Positions 15,748 to 21,251 of a stretch of DNA of 21,251 bases are shown here, in pieces. Where the stretch lies: positions 1-21,251 of IMG/VR virus record IMGVR_UViG_3300027847_000385, one strand, 5' to 3'. The stretch comes from a virus. Each line of letters begins with the position of its first letter. The first letter of the stretch is position 1. The position numbers and the translations under genes are program-made. The notes under the pieces were generated by a model. The model saw only the letters and a list, made by a program, of their open reading frames with translations. It had not been told where the DNA came from and did no database searches.

Positions 15748-16029
15748 TTAGTTTGCTACTCCGTATGCCTTGTTCTGCACCTTTGTCGTCTTCTTCTTTG
15801 TTGTCAGATTTGTCCGCACCCCTTCTGTCTTCCTCCGTAGGTATGGCTCTGAAGACATTGGGACGCTAACGTCCCCATAGGTGGAGGTTTCAGCAGCACC
15901 AGTATCATCTTGACTCTCGTCATTCATCCCCGGAGAGAAAATGTCGTCTAACGGTTTCTTGATCTGTTGCCCCCAATGGGAAACCATATTGTGAAAACCC
16001 ATCATGTTAGTAGCTATCGTGTCGGACAT
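15748..16029 (-). CDS. Hypothetical protein of 93 residues before the portal gene
   Basis: The start at 16029 (MSDTIATNMMGFHNMVSHWG) is preferred over the longer frame from 16053 because AGGAG stands five bases before it. The N-terminal third is amphipathic, the middle acidic and polar (DESQDDTGAAETSTYGD), and the C-terminal third strongly basic (RRKTEGVRTNLTTKKKTTKV). The composition suggests a flexible, possibly nucleic-acid-contacting protein. It lies between the gp13-like and portal genes and may be a minor head component. I do not recognise a family. Confidence 0.65.
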   Translation of the reverse strand: MSDTIATNMMGFHNMVSHWGQQIKKPLDDIFSPGMNDESQDDTGAAETSTYGDVSVPMSSEPYLRRKTEGVRTNLTTKKKTTKVQNKAYGVAN

Positions 16030-16034
16030 ATTGT

Positions 16035-16039
16035 CTCCT
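16035..16039 (-). promoter_or_regulatory. Ribosome binding site that fixes the start of the 93-residue gene
   Basis: AGGAG, within AAAGGAG, ends five bases before the ATG at 16027-16029. It supports this start over the in-frame ATG eight codons upstream at 16053. Confidence 0.65.
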
Positions 16040-16054
16040 TTAGATTTACGCATA

Positions 16055-16068
16055 GGGCATAAGTGCCC
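16055..16068 (-). other. Small hairpin between the gp13-like and 93-residue genes
   Basis: GGGCA and TGCCC form a perfect five-base-pair stem with a four-base loop, in the 51-base gap before the next gene. There is no T-run. It could be an mRNA end or processing signal, or chance. Confidence 0.3.
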
Positions 16069-16080
16069 CCTTTGCTTGTT

Positions 16081-16497
16081 TCAGAACCCATTTGGGATTT
16101 TCCTTACAAAAATATGATGATTTGCGCTGTTTCCATTCCCAATCACTTTGGGAAGACGCTTATCCAACACCTTATGATACTCTGATGTGTCTTCGCAGAC
16201 AATCAAGTATGTGTCTCTTCCAGACTGTGCCATCAATGTTTCCAAACAACCCCATGCAGACATTGAGTTCCTCATTGTGTTCTTCTCAGGGAGCATCCAC
16301 CAATAAACAGTTGGCGATTCCAGACAAAAACCTCCTGCAATCTGATTATCAACAACAATCATGTGCGTTGTTGCTACAGGAAAACCTTCTTCAGAATCAG
16401 GACGTATTCTCTGGAATGTCTTGATTAGCCCTTTCTCGTCTTCTTCATTCCGGATCGGCATCACCCGAACCCGTGCAAGATCTAACTCTCTCTTCAC
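16081..16497 (-). CDS. T7 gp13-like protein with a GNAT-like pattern
   Basis: From a GTG at 16497 the gene encodes 138 residues, which from memory is also the length of T7 gp13. The pattern fits as well: an N-terminal region with VRVMPIRNEEDEKG, a central strand-turn IVVDNQIAGGFCLES (47-61), an aromatic YWWML, then helix and TYLIVCEDTSEYHKVLDKRL (96-115), resembling the 'V-x-x-x-N-x-x-H-x-x-x-L' segment of acetyltransferase-fold proteins. Catalytic activity is doubtful. T7 gp13 is a small head-associated protein needed for proper virion maturation. The GTG start is chosen because AAGGAG lies six bases upstream; an ATG at 16566, overlapping the terminase gene, has only a poorly spaced AAAGGA. 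The gene follows large terminase by 28 bases. Confidence 0.6.
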   Translation of the reverse strand: MKRELDLARVRVMPIRNEEDEKGLIKTFQRIRPDSEEGFPVATTHMIVVDNQIAGGFCLESPTVYWWMLPEKNTMRNSMSAWGCLETLMAQSGRDTYLIVCEDTSEYHKVLDKRLPKVIGNGNSANHHIFVRKIPNGF

Positions 16498-16503
16498 CAA
16501 GGT

Positions 16504-16509
16504 CTCCTT
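16504..16509 (-). promoter_or_regulatory. Ribosome binding site supporting the GTG start of the gp13-like gene
   Basis: AAGGAG ends six bases before GTG at 16495-16497. It lies after the large terminase stop, so this choice removes a 41-base overlap that the ATG at 16566 would need. Confidence 0.5.
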
Positions 16510-16525
16510 CCCAGTTTCAGACACT

Positions 16526-17971
16526 TCATGCTGCAACTCCCCAATCCTCAAAGGCTTCCCACTCATGTTCCTTTGTTCCGATGGCATGACTCTGTGGACG
16601 CTTGACCTCTGAAGTCTTTGCAAAACGTAAAGACTGAGCAGCGTAGCGGGTTGCACTCATCAAATCATCATTGATCTTAATGACCTTCCCATCCTTGCGG
16701 TGGTACATCCTGAACTCCTCAAACCAATCAAAACAGTAATCAAAGACAAAGAATCTTGAGGTTCTCATCTTGTCTAGCATGTTCATCAATCCTGCTTCCA
16801 CAGATTGTCCTCCTTCTGGATTCTCAAAATGCTTTACTCCCATGTTTAAGCCCTGCTGACGATAGATCTGTGCAAGTGGAATCCCTGATCCTTTATCATG
16901 CTGTGATCCGTCGTGAGGCCAAACAACAGGAATCCAATGTCCACGGGTCTTCATTGCTGCTGCATGAAACACTGGAGTCTCTGCACTTTTCCTGTATGTG
17001 TCATAGACATATATTGCATCCGAGTCTCGATCATGTGCAAGCCAGACTGCTGCAGTTGGATGATCCCAGCCAAAATCCATTCCACAAATCTTGCTCCAGT
17101 GTTCTGGAATAGAAAACGATGGACGCTTGATGTCTTCTTCCTTTACTGGAAAGACCAAGCCTGATCCAAGAACTGGGATTCCCTTTGAGCGCATCTCCCT
17201 CTCATGCTCTGGAAGTGCAGCTAATATCTCCTGCTTGACTTCATCATCCAAATGGGGAGCATCATCCCATGTTGCATTGAAAATCTGCTGATGGGGTTGG
17301 AGATTGTTCATGAACTGTGCAATCACCTGAGTCATTCCAGATTCAGGAGTAAAGGTCATGTAGATCAATCCTCCTGATTTCAGAGATGCTCTCAATGCTT
17401 GTGAGTAAATGTCTTGTGGAGGTTCCTCATCCAACCATGTGACATCTACTGCTTTTCCCATCCATGCTTGTTTTCCTTGTTCATAACTCTTAAAAAAGAG
17501 TTTAGAGTTGCGTCCAGAAGTATGCTTCACCAACACACTCTGATACGCATTCGGAATCCCCGGCTGACGCTCTGTCTTTCCTATTGCATCCTTTGGAATT
17601 GCTCCATGACCAAAATCCTCTTCATCTCCGGGTGCTCCTAACAACTCTGCTTGTACAATGTCCCGAGTGTTGACTGTCGTGTTTCCTGCAGCCCATGCCT
17701 GTATTGGAGTGTTGAACCGTGCCCCCTTCCACCACTTTGGATACCGTCCTGTTAGATGAGTTGCTAACTCTGCTGCACCACAATATGTCTTTCCTGTCTT
17801 GTTTGCTGCCATCAAAAGACGTTGCCGTGCAAGTCGTCCCTTGGAGTCTCGACCTTCATGGAACCGGATCTGATACTCATAGGGATCATAGAAGCTGAGA
17901 CGATTAGTATCTTCTGCCTCTGCAATACTCTCTGCAACTGTAATTGCTCGTCCTATGTTCCCTGATTCCAT
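16526..17971 (-). CDS. terL: Terminase large subunit
   Basis: The 481-residue protein carries both terminase domains. In the ATPase domain the Walker A-type loop is LMAANKTGKT (53-62), Walker B is VDVTWLDEE (175-183) with the catalytic glutamate after Asp181, and TFTPESG (206-212) is the coupling motif. In the RNase H-like nuclease domain the metal-binding acidic residues are Asp299 in GMDFGWDHP, Asp354 in VVWPHDG and Asp435/436 in INDDLMSATRY. The protein would cut concatemeric DNA and pump it through the portal with the small subunit. The ATG lies six bases after the stop of the 930-residue gene, with no good Shine-Dalgarno, so it may rely on translational coupling. A 930-residue gene separates it from the small terminase gene, which is unusual. 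Confidence 0.93.
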   Translation of the reverse strand: MESGNIGRAITVAESIAEAEDTNRLSFYDPYEYQIRFHEGRDSKGRLARQRLLMAANKTGKTYCGAAELATHLTGRYPKWWKGARFNTPIQAWAAGNTTVNTRDIVQAELLGAPGDEEDFGHGAIPKDAIGKTERQPGIPNAYQSVLVKHTSGRNSKLFFKSYEQGKQAWMGKAVDVTWLDEEPPQDIYSQALRASLKSGGLIYMTFTPESGMTQVIAQFMNNLQPHQQIFNATWDDAPHLDDEVKQEILAALPEHEREMRSKGIPVLGSGLVFPVKEEDIKRPSFSIPEHWSKICGMDFGWDHPTAAVWLAHDRDSDAIYVYDTYRKSAETPVFHAAAMKTRGHWIPVVWPHDGSQHDKGSGIPLAQIYRQQGLNMGVKHFENPEGGQSVEAGLMNMLDKMRTSRFFVFDYCFDWFEEFRMYHRKDGKVIKINDDLMSATRYAAQSLRFAKTSEVKRPQSHAIGTKEHEWEAFEDWGVAA

Positions 17972-17977
17972 ATCGTT

Positions 17978-20770
17978 TTATCTACGTCTGCGCCTTTGTC
18001 CTAATCTCGGAGATAGAATACTCTCATCATCTCCTGTGTTAAAACTCTTAAACCAGTTAATCCATGACTGATATGGAGTCACTCCACCTCGCTGTTTCTT
18101 TTCTTCTGAAAACTGTGCTGGGGTCGCAGAACCTGCACGATACTTTGGTGTAAATGGTTTTACTGTCGCAGAAATCTGTCCATACTTCCTTTGAGCAGCA
18201 GTTACAGCTTTAGGTATTCCACCACCAAATACCTTCTGTGTTGCTCTTGGCCCAAGTGCCTGTTTACCTGCTGTCATTACTATATCCGCAGGTTTAATGA
18301 CTGGGTTCTTAGATGCTGCTTCTGTTATTGCCGCACCAAGTGTGAGTCCCACGCCAGCGATCCCTAATCCCTTTGACCCTCCCACAAACCATTTGCGGAC
18401 TGAAGGATCTATCTTCATCTTATCTACATTTATAAGATCTGCAACCTTACGCATACGCTCTGTTTTTCCCTTTGCCTCAACAGACCCGCCTTGTGAATAC
18501 TTCCGTTCAGATGGACGCTCAACAGAACGATACTGTTCTTCTGACATTCCAGCAAACTGCTCTGTTAAATTTGTGCTCTTTCCGGGGGGTTTCTTAGTCA
18601 GTCTGCGATTTCTCTGCTGGCTGGGATCTGCTCCCTCTGCTGGATTTGGATCTCTCTTAAGACCAACATTCTGCTTCTGGACTGTCAAAGCATAATCTGG
18701 AATTGATGTCTTTCCTGTCTGCTGGGCATAGCCAGCAACTGCCTGAGATACTGATCCCGGCAACTGAGCTTTCACAGGAGCATTCCTCATCTTCTCCCAA
18801 TCCCGTGTGATGTTTGTCTCCATCTTGTCAGTCTCTGGAGAGTAACTCACTTCTTTCTTGAGTTGAATCTTGTTTGATTCTGCTCCTGCTTCTGCCGTCT
18901 GATCTGATACATCATAAGGAAGATTCTCTATGTCAATGCCTTCTGTTAAAAGTCCTTGTCCTGAAATGTATCCAACGAGATTCTTTTTTTGTTGTCTTAA
19001 TGTCTTAACTGTTTCTCTCAACTCACCAGAAGTTTTCTTGCTTCCCTTTTTACGGTTGGGAGTCCCATGGACATACGCTTTAATCAGTGCCCTTGCATTC
19101 TTCTCCCTTTTTCGGACATTCCCCATTCCTGTCTCTATCCTCTCCTCAACTCCAAGCCTCAACTTTTGCTTGCTTGCCTCCATCTTGGGATCTAGTTGCT
19201 CTGGAGCATCATAAGAGACTCCTTGGATCTCCTCCTGTACAACTCCACGGATCTGTTGAACCTTAGCATCTGCATCGTATGGAACGTCAGAAGATAAATC
19301 TTCTCCATCATCCAAAGACTCCAAAATGTTTATATCGACTCCAGAAGGATTGACTGTTGACACTTGGTCAAGACGAAGATTGCCCAACTCCTCTGCATGT
19401 TTAAGTCCAGATTGAGGAAGTCCTTCAGTGATTGCACGCTCATAATCCTGTGCAGCAACATTCTCTAATGCAAGTTTTCTGACTGAAGAAGGAAGACTCT
19501 TATTCATCATCTTCTTTGACAACTGTATTGCCCGTGGATCGTTGCTTTCTGCAAATCTAGCAATTAAACTCCCCGGTCGTTTAACATTGACTTGTCCAGG
19601 ATTAACGATCTGCTTTGCTAGTGAAGACTTGCCTCCTCCTCCTCGTCCCAAGAGGACTTCCTCACGACCCTTTGTCCCTCCTTGTGTGTGTCTTGTCTCT
19701 TCCTTAAACTGTTCTCCTGACTGAGTTAATACATCATACTCAAATGGTCTTCCCTTTGTGTCTGGAACCTGCACAACAGAACGTGCGCGCCCAGACTCAA
19801 TCTCTCCACCCGGACCTCCTAAAGAACTAATCTTCTGTCTGAGAGGAGTCCCTGTTTCTCCATACTCAGGATCTACATGAGATTCTGTCTGTATTCCTTG
19901 TCTTGCATTTCTCTGGAATTGTGCATACTCTCCTTCTGACATCTGTGTAGTATCATACTCCGAGACATTCTCAAAACCCGGACCAAAATCACTTCCCAAA
20001 CTCTCAAAATTAACACCCTTCCGATAACCCTTAAACATCTTTGATGTTCTGTCATCAGGATCTGGAACTGATCTTGGACTGTCATGATCCTCATGGATCT
20101 CTTTTAACAAATCCCGTGATACTTGGCTAATGACTTCTGGAGAAACTCCATACTTTCCTGCAAGTTTCTGGTGTCCTTTTGGATTCTGTGCAAGTTTCAA
20201 TATCTGTGATCTTGCATTTGCTTGGGCACTCTTTCTTGCATCTCCATATCCTGCTGCATCCTTTGGAGGAAGCTGGGAGGTTGCATCTCTGTAGATCTTG
20301 GAGAATTGTCGTTCATACAATCTCTGAATCTCGTTTGCCTTATTCCCCGGCTGCAACTGCTTGCGAGCCTTTCCCTTCATGTCAGGATTGGAAAGTGTGT
20401 TCTGTAAACTGGAATACTCTTGGTCAAGCTGACTTCCCTTGCCCTCCAGAACATTCTCTGCACGGGCTCCTACAGACTCAGATGGACGAATCTCACGATA
20501 AGTAGTAGTCTCCTTTCCTGTCTCTAAATCATATCTCGCTCGGGGCTCTCTCCGTGCTGCTGCCTGTTCTCCTGCAGTTGCACCTTCGTTGCGTATATCC
20601 CTCCTCCGACTTCCTAAGACATTCTCCAATGGCCCACTAGACTGTGTAGTCCGCTTACCTGTCAAGATATGCTTGGTTGCTGGAACCTTGATCTTGGGGT
20701 TGGCTTGGACCCATTTTCCATTAACCAACATCTCTATTGTCCCTGCGTTTGCTTTTCTTAACTGTGCCAT
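17978..20770 (-). CDS. Large basic, probably disordered protein between terminase subunits, function unknown
   Basis: The start at 20770 (MAQLRKANAGTIEMLVNGKW) is chosen because GGAGG stands nine bases upstream; the longer frame from 20821 would overlap the small terminase gene by 50 bases. The 930 residues are rich in Gly, Lys, Arg, Gln, Ser and Glu with few aromatic residues, suggesting long disordered or helical stretches. A P-loop-like GRGGGGKS lies at 375-382 (19625-19648) behind the short strand EEVLL, but no matching Walker B is evident. Residues 797-817 form a hydrophobic Gly/Ala segment (GLGIAGVGLTLGAA). The protein ends in five arginines (LGQRRRRR). An ejected internal protein, a packaging accessory or a head component are all possible. 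I do not recognise the family. Confidence 0.8.
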   Translation of the reverse strand: MAQLRKANAGTIEMLVNGKWVQANPKIKVPATKHILTGKRTTQSSGPLENVLGSRRRDIRNEGATAGEQAAARREPRARYDLETGKETTTYREIRPSESVGARAENVLEGKGSQLDQEYSSLQNTLSNPDMKGKARKQLQPGNKANEIQRLYERQFSKIYRDATSQLPPKDAAGYGDARKSAQANARSQILKLAQNPKGHQKLAGKYGVSPEVISQVSRDLLKEIHEDHDSPRSVPDPDDRTSKMFKGYRKGVNFESLGSDFGPGFENVSEYDTTQMSEGEYAQFQRNARQGIQTESHVDPEYGETGTPLRQKISSLGGPGGEIESGRARSVVQVPDTKGRPFEYDVLTQSGEQFKEETRHTQGGTKGREEVLLGRGGGGKSSLAKQIVNPGQVNVKRPGSLIARFAESNDPRAIQLSKKMMNKSLPSSVRKLALENVAAQDYERAITEGLPQSGLKHAEELGNLRLDQVSTVNPSGVDINILESLDDGEDLSSDVPYDADAKVQQIRGVVQEEIQGVSYDAPEQLDPKMEASKQKLRLGVEERIETGMGNVRKREKNARALIKAYVHGTPNRKKGSKKTSGELRETVKTLRQQKKNLVGYISGQGLLTEGIDIENLPYDVSDQTAEAGAESNKIQLKKEVSYSPETDKMETNITRDWEKMRNAPVKAQLPGSVSQAVAGYAQQTGKTSIPDYALTVQKQNVGLKRDPNPAEGADPSQQRNRRLTKKPPGKSTNLTEQFAGMSEEQYRSVERPSERKYSQGGSVEAKGKTERMRKVADLINVDKMKIDPSVRKWFVGGSKGLGIAGVGLTLGAAITEAASKNPVIKPADIVMTAGKQALGPRATQKVFGGGIPKAVTAAQRKYGQISATVKPFTPKYRAGSATPAQFSEEKKQRGGVTPYQSWINWFKSFNTGDDESILSPRLGQRRRRR

Positions 20771-20771
20771 A

Positions 20772-21224
20772 CTATGCCGCCTCCAAACTCGGCCCCGATC
20801 CGTTACGACGCATCCTGACACGCGCTAACATTAGCTTCGCACCATCTGCTCCGACCAAAGAAATTAACTCTGCCTCTAGTTGTTCTGAACTCTTATGTAT
20901 TCCATGATCTCCCTCCAATATCCTGCTGCGCTCCAATAACTCCTTTGCAGCATTTAACTGAACAACCTCACTCTCGCTGCGGTCCATTAACCACTCCATC
21001 TTTGCTAATGCCTTTGGACCGACTCCCTTCAGACGCTCTCGCATCAATGAAGAAATCTCGTCTCGTAACTCATACTTTAATCCGTTTGCTGCAACCCTCA
21101 GCTTCTTCTCGCATCCCTTAAAATATCCTGCCTCCCGTGCACTCTCTAACGCATCTCCACTCTCTATAAACTCCTCCACAAACTTGCGGCGACGATGACT
21201 CCTTAAATGTGATAGCTGCTCCAT
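20772..21224 (-). CDS. terS: Terminase small subunit
   Basis: The 150-residue protein has RKFVEEFIESGDALESAREA (13-32) followed by GY, the helix-turn-helix pattern with which small terminases start ('F-V-x-x-x-x-x-x-x-N-A-x-x-A-A-x-x-A-G-Y'). A central helical region follows (ISSLMRERLKGVGPKALAKM, 57-76, and VVQLNAAKELLERS), typical of the oligomerisation core, and a basic C-terminus (LARVRMRRNGSG). It would recognise the packaging site and recruit large terminase. AGGAG lies one base before the ATG, too close to be ideal, although AGG seven bases upstream is better placed. The frame stays open for nine codons up to the window edge, so a start further upstream cannot be excluded. It ends one base before the next ATG. 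Confidence 0.8.
   Translation of the reverse strand: MEQLSHLRSHRRRKFVEEFIESGDALESAREAGYFKGCEKKLRVAANGLKYELRDEISSLMRERLKGVGPKALAKMEWLMDRSESEVVQLNAAKELLERSRILEGDHGIHKSSEQLEAELISLVGADGAKLMLARVRMRRNGSGPSLEAA
20780..20784 (-). promoter_or_regulatory. Ribosome binding site that fixes the start of the 930-residue gene
   Basis: GGAGG lies nine bases before the ATG at 20768-20770, within the last codons of the small terminase gene. The two genes are therefore probably translated in a coupled way. Confidence 0.6.
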
Positions 21225-21251
21225 ACTCCTGCCTATATCTTCCGTTTTTTC

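Noticed and set aside
15860-15875. Perfect inverted repeat GGGACG / CGTCCC
   Set aside because: It is inside the 93-residue gene and explained by its codons; a six-base stem is expected by chance in 21 kb.
18297-18695. Open frame of 132 codons on the plus strand
   Set aside because: It lies wholly opposite the 930-residue gene, has a composition expected of an antisense shadow (many Pro, Ser, Leu) and no ribosome binding site.
20771-20821. Longer start for the 930-residue gene at 20821
   Set aside because: It would overlap the small terminase gene by 50 bases, while GGAGG is well placed for the ATG at 20770.
1-21251. tRNA genes, CRISPR arrays, insertion sequences and attachment sites
   Set aside because: I found no cloverleaf-like segment, no regularly spaced repeat, no transposase and no integrase, and coding sequence fills nearly all of the window.

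Overview
The window is the late structural region of a tailed bacteriophage with podovirus-type gene content. Every credible gene lies on the minus strand, so the operon reads from about position 21224 down to position 1. AGGAG-type ribosome binding sites, 1-4 base overlaps and gaps of mostly under 30 bases indicate a bacterial virus transcribing one compact late operon. I see no integrase, RNA polymerase, DNA polymerase, tRNA, rRNA, CRISPR array or insertion sequence, and nothing that identifies the host. A lytic phage and a prophage cannot be told apart from this piece.

Layout in transcription order: (1) DNA packaging: small terminase (20772-21224), a large unrecognised basic protein of about 930 residues (17978-20770) and large terminase (16526-17971). 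(2) A 138-residue protein resembling T7 gp13 (16081-16497) and a 93-residue unknown (15748-16029). (3) Head: portal (14070-15746), a Bbp19-like small protein (13801-14073), scaffold (13005-13823), a 150-base non-coding leader rich in stem-loops, major capsid protein (11862-12854) and a probable cement/decoration protein (11343-11837). (4) Tail: a perfect GC-rich hairpin, a 51-residue small ORF (11137-11292), the gp11-like adaptor (10488-11156) and the gp12-like nozzle (7957-10488). (5) Ejected internal proteins: gp14-like (7252-7950), gp15-like (3832-7239) and a gp16-like protein encoded as two genes (2893-3813 and 554-2896). (6) The N-terminal 184 codons of a tail fibre that runs off the left edge (1-553).

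Together these genes would form a procapsid on the portal and scaffold, fill it with the terminase, fit a short adaptor-nozzle tail, and supply an internal core ejected into the host envelope to extend the tail. The head genes (Bbp19-like protein, scaffold, capsid of about 330 residues, then a small beta-rich protein) recall Bordetella phage BPP-1. The tail and internal proteins recall the T7 group. All family assignments come from reading the proteins by eye; no database search was run.

The points most worth a second look are the stem-loop leader before the capsid gene, the large unknown protein between the terminase subunits, the split gp16-like gene, and the small unlisted ORF behind a perfect hairpin.
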